Shown: positions 12,541 through 23,340, counted from the stretch's first letter. The stretch: 64,000 nt of DNA from Platerodrilus igneus (GCA_036346225.1 JARFIW010000884.1:2906001-2970000), one strand, 5' to 3'. Notes: generated by a model not told the origin, from the letters alone. Translations and numbers: made by a program.

Positions 12541-13809
12541 GTGAGTGCTATAGTAAACGCTTTTGTTTTGATTTGATCAAAAACATTTAATTATCTGTTG
12601 CTTGTTAAAATATCCTTTAAATTATATACAGTCTATTCTCTCTTCCAAATTAGTTATCGAAATTTACACCGCAATTAAATTTACAAAGGTACTAGTATAT
12701 ATTCCCAACTAAATTGGATTATTACCGCAAACTGCATGCGTAATTGGGGTCTCTTTTTATCAACCAAACAATTTCCCAAGTCGATTGACATCAAATATCT
12801 TTACACATACAAACAACGAAATTGGTCGACATAATGGACCTAAAGCAGAATAATCAAACACACCCGGACGATAAACCACCACAAAAATTGTACAACCTTA
12901 TTAACTAAAGTCTACATCAAGAATCATCTGTGGTACTTTACAAACATCTGCAAAACTCATCAAAAATAGGAGAAGGGTGCGTGGCATACCTCTTTGTTCA
13001 ATATCGATGTCTACTAGTTAAAATTAAATACTAAATAAATATAAGGACGGACTTAGGGATTTCTTCGTTTAATGCCCATTAAATTAATAAAATAAACAGA
13101 AGGTTACAAATATTCACAAGCGCTTAACGGCATGGATTCATTTCAGGTATCACATGTAACACACTTCTTTTATATAAAAGTGTCTGCACGGGAAAGCAAG
13201 TAAGTTGTTAATCTAAAAATTAATTGCTTTAGAAACGTCAATTGCATGTTTTCTAAGTTTCTAAACAGTGTACACATTAAATGTGGTGTAAATGTCTTGT
13301 TATACAAACACAAATTCAGGTAGTATTGTATTCGATGTTCGAACATAACGTAAACAAGAGCTTTTAAGTAAGTTCTTTGTTAGTGAAATATTATTTAGCG
13401 TCATTTAGGACTCGTCACGGTCAAGGGTAAAATCAATATTCTTGCTTCGTTATAACCTATACTTTCCTCTAAAGGAAAATAATATGTCTGTTCTACCATA
13501 CAGGCGGCAGAGCCTCGATAGATTACGAGGGGTTCCTGTTTGATAGTCAAGCCCAGGGTAAAAAGGATGTTGAATGGCTTTGAGAAAAAAAGGGTCCCTC
13601 TAAAGAGTTCTTCCAGACAGCTAAGTTTCTTCAACTTAGGGTAGAGCTATGAGCTAGGGTCGTAGGATGGTATACGATAAAACAAAAGAAATTTTATTGG
13701 ACGCCACCGTATCTTATTGAGTGTTTTATAAGAAATTATTCGAAGATCAGATACGGAAATCTTCGAAAGAAAATAATTTACGACAAGCAACATAAACAAA
13801 GATACTTAC
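12541..13809. other. Unassigned sequence
   Basis: No supported gene. A 77-codon minus frame (13401-13634) sits in a slightly GC-richer patch but has no recognisable domain. Confidence 0.3.
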
Positions 13810-13853
13810 TGTGGTCTCTGCAACCAGGAATAGGAACGACGATCTCGTGCTAT
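13810..13853 (-). other. Candidate 44-bp exon on the minus strand
   Basis: On the minus strand a pyrimidine-rich acceptor (ATTTTCAG) precedes a 44-nt block that ends at a consensus donor (CCACA|GTAAGT). The block is open in more than one frame. Paired with the ATGGCCAGCG donor at 14789 it would continue that frame. No homologue is recognised, and chance pairing of splice-like signals is a real alternative. Confidence 0.25.
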
Positions 13854-14788
13854 CTGAAAATTTAATCACACCTAAACATTTTCAAACTAGGGCTTTATTA
13901 GAGCCTAGTCACTTTATCACAAAAATAATTATATGTAAATCCACTAGACAAAATTATACTTTCAAGAAAAACTTTTAACTTTAACACTAATAATACCTTT
14001 CTTCAGTATTAAAGTTTCATATTTATAAACTGTTTGTTTCTGTAGGATAATTACTGTTGACTTCAAAGAAAGAAAATTTTGAGACAACTTAATATTTTTT
14101 CTATTAATTTTTTTTTTAAAATATTTATACATACATTGTTTATACAACTTATTTATATGGAAACTTTCAAAACAGTTCCTTTTCACTATTTAATATTGAT
14201 CTCAAAGCATTCTTGGAATATTGTTTTATTAACTGCATCAATTATTTCAGTTCACTTTAAAAAATATATTACTTTTACTTTATGTTACAGTGACTTCATG
14301 CTACTAGAATAGGATCCTTTTCAGTTTACAAAAAAAAATTACATGTTCAAAAATAATTTCTCTGGTTATGGTTGTACATTTTTAATAGTTATCTTTAATA
14401 AAATCAAAGGTCAAAGAAAAGTACTTATTGTCGACATTGAATTATACTTCAGAGGTATTATCACAATGTGTTATGCACAATAGTTCGGCAAACAATTCTT
14501 ATCATATCACATGTTCTATAAAGCAAACCTTTCAATACAACTTTGTAACTTCAAACATACTCTTATACAAAGATCTTAAAAATGTTAAGGTCAATTATGC
14601 CTTATTCAAATACTACATTTTTAAATTAAATTTTTAAATGAAACAAATTAATTGAACTATGAACTTTAGTAAAATTTCAAGAATTAATTTTAAACAAACT
14701 TTTGTATAGCTTTTTCGAAAATTTATCTGAGCATTTTAATTGAAAGTTTCTTGAAAAGATATAAAAATAAAAATGGAGGATGACTTAC

Positions 14789-14798
14789 CGCTGGCCAT
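14789..14798 (-). other. Candidate start codon and splice donor on the minus strand
   Basis: ATGGCCAGCG is followed directly by GTAAGT (intron from 14788 downward). The upstream region 14830-14960 is less AT-rich than its surroundings, as a 5' UTR might be. It could form a short first coding exon joining the candidate exon at 13810-13853. Support is only from signals. Confidence 0.2.
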
Positions 14799-14959
14799 CT
14801 GCTTGAAAGCCGGTTTTCCTTTTTTTTTTTTAAAAAAATTTAAACATCTGCGTCCTTACTCTTGTCGTTGAGCGTGGCTGACGCAGGGGTCCGGATTTAA
14901 TCTTCATACAAACCAATGACGTGTGCGGATTTTTACATTCCTGCCTAGTAACAATTGAA

Positions 14960-17426
14960 CCTGCTTCTCTAGTGCTTGCCTTATGTTTAACGATTGTTTT
15001 CTTTATAATACTTAAATTTCCATAACTTCATTACTTTTAACTTGAATTTAATAATTTAAAATTCGGAATTATAATTATCTTCATATTTAATGATAAGTAG
15101 TTTAATCCTTAAAACTCTAAACTAAAACAAAGAAGAACTTGCGCGTAAAAATATATCTACAACCATTTTAGGTCGATGCTATTACAGAAACTAACTTATG
15201 GTACCTGTTGACTCCACTTAACCAATTGTTCGGGCGGCATGTTTAATCAAAAACCTGCAAGCCCAAGATAATACTCGTCTACGGACTACATCTGATACCA
15301 AAATGGCTTATTCCACGAGGCAATCTTAGTTATACAAGCATGCGCCGGGATATTGAAACATATTGAAACAAGATACAAACAACTAGAAGTTCACTTTAAG
15401 AGTACTTTTGCTATTCTAATGTAGATGGCGTACTATGTATGAATTTATAATAAAAGGTTTCAATAGAAATTTAACATTTATTGATTAGGTGTATTGAACA
15501 AAGTTGTTTATTCAAATAACAGAAAATCGTAATTGTTACACCGTTTAAAGATAAACCAGCCGGTAGAATTACATGTTTCTGTGTATGACGTGCTACCTTC
15601 ACATTTTTGCATATCCTTTTTCAAAGCTGTACTTGTTTTATGAAACTGTACCTTTTTGTTGATTTGAACAAACGCATCAACCTTCAATTTATTTAGGATT
15701 GCACTTAACTAAACTTTTACGAATCTTGGCACGTACAAATAATTGATTAAAGAGCAGTATAGAGTGATACTTTAGTTACGATTATTTATAATATAGGTAC
15801 GGTATGCGATTGTTTAACAGACAATGGCTGAGCAATTAAAATCAATTGTTACGGTATTCCGCGCAAACACGAAAGAAAACAGTAAGAGTAAGTAAAGAAA
15901 TCGTTTACACCGAATACCGCAACAGAACGGGGATAGAATGGTAGAATTCGGGCTAGTTCAAAAATGTCGTAGAGGGGCGTGTGTGAAATAGAAAGAATAC
16001 ATTGGAAACCTCTGTAAAACTATATTGTTAACATCGAATCTTGAAAGACTATTTACAAAACAATAGAACAAATAAGTTGCGTAATCGTTTGTAACGTGCT
16101 AGTAAACAAAGCATCATAAAATAAGCATATAAAAAGGGTAAGCAAAACATATAACATCTTATAATCTAAATACCTACTTATTGGTTCACTTTAAATACTT
16201 ATAAAAGAAAATTAAGCATAAACTGTACAGTAAATCTAGGAAAAGAAATATACCTAAATTATATATACATGCTACTTTGTTAAGTGCCCCTCCTCAAGAA
16301 ATAGTATAACATTAAAATTAGACACCCTAGCTTAAATTAATCAAATATTAAGTACTTTTAAAGTAATGCGGAAGTTCTTTTTGTTAATGTTTATACAAAA
16401 GACAAAAGAAACAGTAAAACGGACTAACACAAACTTTGAATAAATAATTTTAAAAAAAAACCGTCGCTCGTGCATTGTGAATGTGTTTGGTAATGTGGTG
16501 GCAGCAAATAAAATGTCTATACTCCACAGCAGCATAAAGGATTTACGAAAATAGAAAACTGTCCCTTGAACTAGTTGGCTTCGTATCATGTTGTGGATGG
16601 AAAAATGCGACTGCATTTCTTTATTGGCTGCATGCTGGAACCACCAACTTCACTTATACTAAGAAAGCACTTTTAGTAGTGTGACTTTGCATGTATCTTT
16701 GGCAAGAAGATGTTGTTATCAATCTTTAATGGCGTCTTTTAAAGAACCGTCTCTATTTTATAAGGACAGAAACATGTATGGGGGTAGGGTATTTGGCTTT
16801 CAAAGATGTCGCCAAAGAATCAAGTCTGCAGAATTTCCAGACAACAGCTGCCGAAATACAAACTGTAACAGCTTGCCAACAAGCAGATAACGCAATTATC
16901 AAACGACTTTAGACAAAGGAAAACAATCTTATTACTTTGTAACATCATATCAGTTGCAGAATACCAGATAACAAGTCCATTGTAAGCAGATGTAGGCAGG
17001 TGGTAAGTGGTCTTATCTTTTAGAAGAAAGCTGTGCATTTACATGCAGTTTTTAATTAAAATGTAATCACTGCAGTTGCTAGGAAATATTGCAACTACTT
17101 TGTAACGTAATGTTTCCTAAGCAGCTGTTTGATTTTATAAAGCAAACTTTTATACAGAGTGATTACTTGAGAAATTTGATAAAATAATACTAATTAAAAT
17201 GGCGAGAAATCGAGCTTGTTGAGGAATTTTAGGGCGTTTTAAAAATAAATGCAGGAAAAATTGTTTGCAGGGTTTTGAACGTAACACAATGTTAAATCAA
17301 CAAAAGTGTTATTAAAGCAAAAACAAACAAGTATAAAACCGAGTTCAAAGAAATTTTATTAACTTAATGAAAGAGATAAAATATATGGAACTTTACAGGC
17401 GAGAATCAAAAATTTAAGCAGATGTC
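14960..17426. other. Unassigned AT-rich sequence
   Basis: No recognised gene or element. Small curiosities: a direct repeat of ATATTGAAACA near 15352-15367, and a short plus-strand frame starting ATGGCTGAGCAA near 15825 that ends at an AGTAAGT-like donor. Neither is enough to call a gene. Confidence 0.3.
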
Positions 17427-18960
17427 TTGGAATATCGAGATGATCAATTCGAAGAAGTCTATTTTGACTTTACATCAAAAGTACCGCTTAGATCTATTAG
17501 CTATGAAGCAACAATAAAACACGAACGTGAGACAGCATGTTTTAGTCCCCCTAAGGGTTCAATACCTTTAATAATACCTTTAATTGAGGTATTTGGTTAC
17601 CTGTTATTAATTTAGCTAAATTGGACAGATCGTTCGCCAAGTGGTTAGACTTCAAAAATACTTATGAGTCTTAGGTGTATAATATTAGCGAAATAAACAA
17701 TGTACAGAATTCCACTATTTCAAAGCATCTTTGCTAGATAATGCAGCAAATGTGATCAAAAGTAACCGGAATATCTGAAGCCAATTACACGTTTTTGTGG
17801 AATACTCTATGCTCTCCTTACGATAATAAAAAACTTCTCATTCATGATCATCTTAAAACACTTTTTAAAATAGAACCAATAACTTTAGAATGTTGTCCTA
17901 AAATTAGGAAATTAATTGGTACTGTTAATGCCAATCTTAAAAGTCTTGAATATTTAAAATTGCCAGTAGACCACTGGGATGTTCCTTTAATTCACCTCAT
18001 GGTTTTAAAACCAGATATGGCAATAGCAAGAGAATGGAATGCGCTCAAGAGTGATACCCATATTTAAAGATTTCTTAAATTTTTGAGAGATCGAGCTATT
18101 AATAGAAACATTAAAAATAGCGAGTTTCGAACAGCGATGAAAAACCAATGGTGAATGCTTCAAAACCTTCCCGAGTTAAGGTTCGTGGCTTGGGAGCGGA
18201 CTTTTTAAAAAACCATTTCCAAACTTCTCAACAAATTATTTCTATTGATATATAATTGACTTGGGATTTTGACAATCTTGAATTAATATTACTTTACTCG
18301 AAATACATTAATTAATTGTACAAAAATGTGTAATCTAACGAACTGCAATGCTAAAGCTGAACGATGGATTAACTGTCGTCGACTGGGGCTCCCGGCCTTT
18401 TATAATATCCATACCCCCTCACATGGCTGTGGGAACCTGCAGATCTCATGCCTGCTTATACTTAATTCTATTCATAAATACATTGTTGCGATCTTACTTT
18501 CTAGGTAATATTGGTACGTGACCGTCTGCGACCGCCTGTGACCTGACATCTGCAGTGCTACTATCGTCTTTGTTACAAAGTAGAGCTTTCGTTCCCATGA
18601 ACGTCAATAAACTGTATAAATTGTCCTTGATATACAATGTTGCACTCACCTAGCACATTTCTAACATTTCTAATAATGTCTTAGTTATTCTATTTCTTTA
18701 CACATATAACAATTGGGAGATTACATAATTCCCGTCAAACCAAAACACTTGTAACCGAAGCTAATAATTGTGTGTACAATTATTGTAACGAAAACTATAA
18801 AATGTACAAGTGTTTTCAATTTAAGGAACAAGCTTTAGATGATCGTATAAAAAAGGTTAGATTCAAAGTTATGTGAAAATTATTTAAGAGTTAATTATTT
18901 AGCTAAAGATTGTAAATCAAGTAACTGTTTTAAATGCCAATAGAAATACAATACATTACT
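17427..18960 (+). pseudogene. BEL/Pao retrotransposon gag relic
   Basis: A plus-strand segment around 17770-18100 (ISEANYTFLWNTL, YDNKKLLIHDHLK, VDHWDVPLIHLM, REWNALKSD) matches the Gag pattern of BEL/Pao elements (DUF1759 region) as I know it. A Cys/His zinc-knuckle remnant (NENYKMYKCFQF, LAKDCKSSNCFKCQ) follows at about 18775-18945. Frameshifts and stops are present throughout, and neither pol nor paired LTRs are found. Between the two Gag parts, about 18315-18712, is ~400 bp of non-Gag sequence with an AATAAA and an AATTG on each side. It could be an inserted solo LTR, but this is unproven. Confidence 0.7.
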
Positions 18961-18974
18961 ACACAAAAATGTAG

Positions 18975-19158
18975 CTTAAAACTTAAGGAAGTTCTTTAAA
19001 ACGTAGGGAACTTCCTTAAAACTCAGGGAATTTCCGCAAAACCCAGGAAATTTATTTAAAACCTAAGGAATTTCTTTAAAACCTAGGGAATTTTCTTAAC
19101 ACTTAGGAAATTTCCTTAAAACTAAAGAATTTACTTAAAACTAGGGAATTTCCTTTAA
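18975..19158. repeat. Minisatellite, ~23-bp unit
   Basis: About eight degenerate copies of a unit like TTCCTTAAAACCTAGGGAA follow each other with small length changes. The array begins just after the BEL/Pao zinc-knuckle remnant. Each unit is close to palindromic around AAGGAA/TTCCTT. Confidence 0.8.
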
Positions 19159-19713
19159 TGAAAATGAATAATTATTAACGTATTGTATTTCGTTGTATAG
19201 CGGTTATAAATTGTGATTATGTATTTCTACGCTTACTAGATGTTTTGTAGTGTTAAAAAAAATCAACATTAAATAAAAAAGAAGTAGGTGTTAGTGGGCA
19301 TCGAACCAATATACTTGCGATTGGTAGCCATAGCTCTTACCTTTCGGTCACGAAGTTGATGGACATTAAAATGCCGTTAGTTCTACACTTGCATTAGTCA
19401 CATCTCATAAGAACTATAGCAATACCAGAATTAATCACTATTTTTATGTTTTCTTTAAAAATAGACCGTATATAATGAAATATTGTTCATTTTTAGAATC
19501 CTCATGAAGGAATAACACTAAAAGTATAATTAGCCATTGCATGTGTTGTCCAAAATATTATTTTTATAACAGGAACAAATGTATCAATTCGGCCGTGGTC
19601 GTTCGTTCCCGGCGAATAAAATTAATAATTCTTCTTTAAATTTAGATAGTCTATATTAAAAATTGATACGTTTTTACATATGTAGTCTATTGTAAAGCTT
19701 ATATATATATATA

Positions 19714-19938
19714 TACGATTGTGTTGAAATTAGCAGGTTTTAGGTCGGCTGGTAGTAAAGAAAACTCTTTTTTATGGCCTAAATTTTCGCATATATTTTT
19801 ATGCTTGATCACAGGCAATAACTAAAACGTACAAACTATTAACAAACTACTAAAGTGAATAAAATATTTAGGCCATAAAAAAAAGAGTTTTCTTTATTAC
19901 CAGCCGACCTAAAACCTGCTAATTTCAACACAATCGTA
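19714..19938. repeat. 225-bp fold-back (MITE-like) between TA tracts
   Basis: Inverted arms of ~70 bp, 19714-19786 and 19867-19938, are nearly identical. Each begins TACGATTGTG at the outside and runs inward through CAGGTTTTAGGTCGGCTGG. The spacer contains CTTGATCACAGGCA. A related single arm with that spacer motif occurs at about 63697-63790. Confidence 0.8.
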
Positions 19939-19968
19939 TAAAAAGAAGGTCGTTACAATAAAAAAAAG

Positions 19969-20005
<37 letters not shown>

Positions 20006-20024
20006 AGAGAGAGAGAGAGAGAGG
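19969..20024. repeat. (TA)n-(GA)n compound microsatellite
   Basis: About 17 TA units pass directly into about 10 GA units, which abut the Penelope-like fragment to the right. Confidence 0.9.
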
Positions 20025-20192
20025 AGAATGAAATTTATTGGCAAGTGACTCAATATTAGCCACAAGGGCATCCTGTCGACGCGTTTCGCCCTAATTGGGG
20101 CTCATCAGGACAGGAGTAGCAAAGATGTAATATTTAACACGAACGCGAACGCGAACGCGTCGACAGGATGCCCTTGTGGCTAATATTGAGTT
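20025..20192. mobile_element. Penelope-like element end fragments in inverted orientation
   Basis: The block 20047-20084 (ATTAGCCACAAGGGCATCC...GACGCGT) is repeated as a near-perfect reverse complement at 20155-20192. The left copy contains a full hammerhead ribozyme on the minus strand. The right copy holds only the part 3' of its GAAAC box, preceded by three GAACGC units. Hammerheads joined to such short conserved ends are known from the pseudo-LTRs of Penelope-like elements and related small repeats. No RT or GIY-YIG coding sequence is present, so the element name rests on the ribozyme plus general knowledge. Confidence 0.55.
20071..20115 (-). ncRNA. Type I hammerhead ribozyme, complete core
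   Basis: On the minus strand: stem I UCCUGUC/GACAGGA (7 bp), invariant CUGAUGA, stem II GCCC/GGGC with a 6-nt loop, invariant GAAA, a minimal stem III (C-G pair closed by a 2-nt GC loop, with the A15.1-U16.1 pair), then GUC at the cleavage site. Cleavage is predicted between plus-strand positions 20077 and 20078. All conserved core nucleotides of the family are present. The very short stem III is typical of hammerheads in Penelope-like retroelements, which may act as dimers. Self-cleavage would process the element's transcript. Confidence 0.85.
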
Positions 20193-20205
20193 AATTATTA
20201 TCTGT

Positions 20206-20487
20206 GCATTTTGTTTAATACCGGTTACTTAAAATTGAGTTAATCAATATAAATTTTGCACGTAATTTCTTTACTCGGAATAATTAAATTACACGTAGAG
20301 CATTTTAATACTGCTTCTTTTTATAGAAGGCGTCTTGTAAATAATTTAAATCTCTTCTTTTTAATGAAACGAATGAATTTTTATGCTTCACGGTTTTAAT
20401 AACGCGTACCTTTTCCCAAAGCTTCTACACGGTGATTAAAATTATTTGATGTGATTATTTAATTTTCTAGCCTGGTCTAAATATGAG

Positions 20488-20489
<2 letters not shown>
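20206..20489. repeat. Dispersed repeat Y, copy 1, ending in (TA)n
   Basis: This is colinear with 61495-61799. Both contain AATACCGGTTA, TTTGCACGTAATTTC, a TACTGCTTCTTT stretch and TTTTAATAA.GCGTA, and end with TGGTCTAAATATGAGTAA immediately followed by TA repeats. No coding content is recognised. Confidence 0.75.
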
Positions 20490-20525
<36 letters not shown>

Positions 20526-21100
20526 TTATATATCTATACGTACCGCTACGTATCGATATGCATCGATACAAGTCGATTCGTATCGATACGCATCGATACG
20601 TATCGATACGCATAGATACGAATCGATATGTATCGATACACACCGATACGCATCGATACATGTCGATACGCATCGATACGTATCGATACGCATCGATACG
20701 TATCGATACGTATCGATATATATCGATATTCGATATATCGATACATATCGATATAGAATATGTATCGATATTCGATACGCAAAATCCCGTATCGCCCACC
20801 CATATATATATATATATATATATGTATGTATTTATATATCTATACGTACCGCTACGATTCGTATTGATGCGCACCGATACGCATCGATACGTATCGATAC
20901 GCATGGATACGAATCGATATGTATCGATACACACCGATACGCATCGATACACACCGATACGCATCGATACATGTCGATACGCATCGATACGTATCGATAC
21001 GCATCGATACGTATCGATACGTATCGATATATATCGATATTCGATATATCGATATAGAATATGTATCGATATTCGATACGCAAAGTCCCGTATCGCCCAC

Positions 21101-21155
<55 letters not shown>
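20490..21155. repeat. ATCGATACG satellite in two higher-order blocks framed by (TA)n
   Basis: Two blocks (about 20522-20800 and 20822-21102) have the same plan: a TA tract, a TGTATTTATATATCTATACG leader, 20 or more ~10-bp units (TATCGATACG/CATCGATACG), a TTCGATA segment, then AAATCCCGTATCGCCCACCC, followed by the next TA tract. The blocks are near-copies, so this is a higher-order tandem repeat. Long frames on both strands (up to 241 codons of RYVSIRID-like peptide) come from the stop-free repeat unit, not from genes. Confidence 0.9.
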
Positions 21156-21158
<3 letters not shown>

Positions 21159-21896
21159 TATTTTATTTCGCCCTAATTAAAAACTGTAAAATAATATTTA
21201 TCACCTAAGATTTTGATGGAAACTGTTCGCGCGACTACGCCTATCTTCGTAACAGATTGTTAACATTTATCGAATTAATTATGGAATTTTAAATAAATGT
21301 TTTTAAAAAAAGTATTATACATACTCGTAGACGGTTAAGAATGCGATTCTAGAGTATAAATAGTGTGTTGTGGTATATATTACATAATTTGTACTTGTCG
21401 TATACGAATTTTGAAAACCAACTGAATTTTCTTTTTTCTCTCCCACCAACGCAGAATAAATTTGTTGCAAGTTTTTTCGCATCACGCCTTCGTGCTTTAA
21501 GATCGGAAAAATTTAAACGTTCATACCTTTTTAAATACATACGCAAACATATTTCTACAACTTGGACAATTTCAGGAAAAGTGAAATCGAATGGTTTTAG
21601 AGTAAAAATAGCTTACAATTTAGATTTTATAGACATCATAGACCGGAGTAGAGCACGTGAAAAAATGGTTTGGTTTTTTTATGCATATTGTTAAATTAAG
21701 TAATTGGTATTGGTTGTCTATAAAGAGGTTGTAAAAAATAAAAATTGAAATTGAAATTAAAAAAAAACATAACAAAACTCGATGCTATCATCGAACCCTC
21801 AACTATCCGAATGGTAGCTGGATTTCTTAGTACTGCGCAATGGCGTTTGACAAATTTGAAAACATCGTAGGTGGTATATGTGCTGTCTAACACATT

Positions 21897-22198
21897 TGGC
21901 GTCGCTGTGGATCAATGTAGTAAGCGTAAGACTACGGATCCCAAGGTCCCGGGTTCAAATCCCGATACGGCCGACTGCTTGAAAAATGGCAGGTGAGCAT
22001 TTTTCACAAAAATTACGCCCTCGTTCGGATGAGAGGTTAAATGGAGGTCCCATGTGTGAGTGTTGTCACGCACGTTAAAGATCCCTACCTTGGCTGAAAC
22101 CGCAAGGGTTCGGCAGAATTCTAAATTTCCAGGCAACAAAAAACTCGCCTCCTGGACAATGTAGTACCTACAGGTGGAGCATTGGAAATGTAAATGAA
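21897..22198 (+). mobile_element. tRNA-derived SINE, copy A, with 14-bp TSD
   Basis: The head has tRNA-like promoter boxes, with box B around GGGTTCAAATCCC. The body shares long stretches with copy B (26526-26821), including TTCGGATGAGAGGTTAAATG, GGAGGTCCC and CACGCACGTTAAAGATCCC. These body motifs resemble the Nin-DC/Meta-SINE central domain as I remember it. The flanking CTGTCTAACACATT at 21883-21896 and 22199-22212 is an exact 14-bp target-site duplication, which defines both ends. It is mobilised in trans by a LINE. Confidence 0.85.
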
Positions 22199-22642
22199 CT
22201 GTCTAACACATTATTTTAATAACAGGAGTAATGGTAATAAATTGGGCGAGCTAGGTCGTTTACTGCGAATGAATTTTATAATTTTTGTTTAAATGAATTT
22301 AGATCCTCTGTATTCAAAATTGATACTTCTTTACATTTGTAATCGATTTTAAAGCTTAAAAATATATATTGGATGTTTTATTTCTGCCCAATTTAAAAGT
22401 ATCTAAAATAATTGTGTCACTTAAGATCTTGAAGGTAACTCGTCGTGCGCCTACGCCGATCTCCGTAAACGGTCTTCGACATTTCTCGAATTAATTGCGC
22501 AATCTTAAATGAAATGTATCGAAAAAAGCATAATACCTACCAACGAACGGTTAAGAATTCAGATTGTAGGATGTAAATAGTGTGTTGTGGCGTATATTAC
22601 ACAATATTTACTTAGCGTATACCAATTTTGGTAACCAAGTGG

Positions 22643-23340
22643 ATTATCTGTCTCTCTCGAACCAAGAACATTCGATCTGTGGCCGACCTTGTCGCACCAC
22701 GCGCCCGGGTCTGTAGTTCGGAAAAATTAGGCAGATCCTAAAATGTTTCGACACGTATACCGCCGAGTGGTACGAAAATGAGACTTTTCAGAAAAGCCGG
22801 ATTTTATCTCGAAATATTCTCTTCGACGCCACCAAAACCCGCCTACGCAATTTACGGCGACGTTCCGCACCAGACTCCCATCCTCCCGAACCTTCATCAC
22901 CACCATCCGCTGAGGAGACACGCGATTAGCGATATATTCGCACCTCAACTTTAGCACAAAGTCATGCTATCAAAATTTATAGTTATTAGATTATCTGTCT
23001 CTCTCGAACCAAGAACATTCGATCTGTGACCGACCTTGTCGCACCATGCGCTCGGGTCTGTAGTTCGGAAAAATTAGACAGAGCCTAAAATGTTTCGACA
23101 CGTATACCGCCGAGTGGTACGAAAATGAGACTTTTTAGAAAAACCTGATTTTACTCGAAATATTCCCTTCGACGCCAACAAAACCCGCCTACGCAATTTA
23201 CGGCGACGTTCCGCACCAGACTGCCATCCTCCCGAACCTTCACCACCACCGCCGCCCTCCGAGGAGACACGCGATTAGCGATCGATTCGCACCTCAACTT
23301 TAGCACAAAGTCATGCTATCAAGATTTATGGTTATTAGAT
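22643..23340. repeat. Tandem duplication, ~347-bp GC-rich unit
   Basis: Unit 1 (22643-22989) and unit 2 (22990-23340) both start ATTATCTGTCTCTCTCGAAC and both end GTCATGCTATCAA.ATTTAT. Differences are scattered substitutions plus a small insertion of CCGCC-type sequence in unit 2. The single-copy equivalent in family X copy 1 (about 21430-21690) shows the duplication is specific to copy 2. Confidence 0.85.

Larger units (their letters stand above)
19250..21700. repeat. Dispersed repeat family X, copy 1 (split at a TA tract)
   Basis: Two outer parts, 19250-19710 and about 21156-21700, align in order with the continuous copy 2 at 21715-23340. Shared anchors include the ATAACAGG segment, GATAGTCTATATT/GATCCTCTGTATT, ACCTAAGATTTTGATGG/ACTTAAGATCTTGAAGG, GTGTGTTGTGGTATATATTACA and CGGAAAAATT. 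The middle 19711-21155 is absent from copy 2, so it is inserted sequence, bounded on both sides by (TA)n. The head of each copy carries a tRNA-like B-box on the minus strand (near 19310 and 21790). No protein is recognised, and the 109-codon frame at 21365-21694 is probably chance. Confidence 0.6.
21715..23340. repeat. Dispersed repeat family X, copy 2
   Basis: This copy lies immediately downstream of copy 1 and in the same direction. Relative to copy 1 it lacks the insert at the TA site, but carries a SINE (21897-22198) and a tandem duplication of its last ~347 bp. The terminal part is much richer in G+C than the surrounding DNA. Confidence 0.6.

Noticed and set aside
13630..13670. Shared motif with 63430-63460 (CTCATAGCTCTACCC) as a dispersed repeat
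   Set aside because: The similarity is limited to about 15 bp and does not extend on either side.
18973..20100. CRISPR-like array (regularly spaced short repeats)
   Set aside because: The repeats at 18975-19158 are contiguous degenerate minisatellite units without unique spacers, in a eukaryotic context.
20467..21208. Several overlapping 80-240-codon frames on both strands
   Set aside because: They are translations of a 10-bp satellite lacking stop codons in multiple frames; the peptide is a pure repeat (RYVSIRID-like) and has no other gene evidence.
21365..21694. 109-codon plus-strand frame in repeat family X
   Set aside because: The homologous part of copy 2 does not keep the frame open, and no domain is recognisable.
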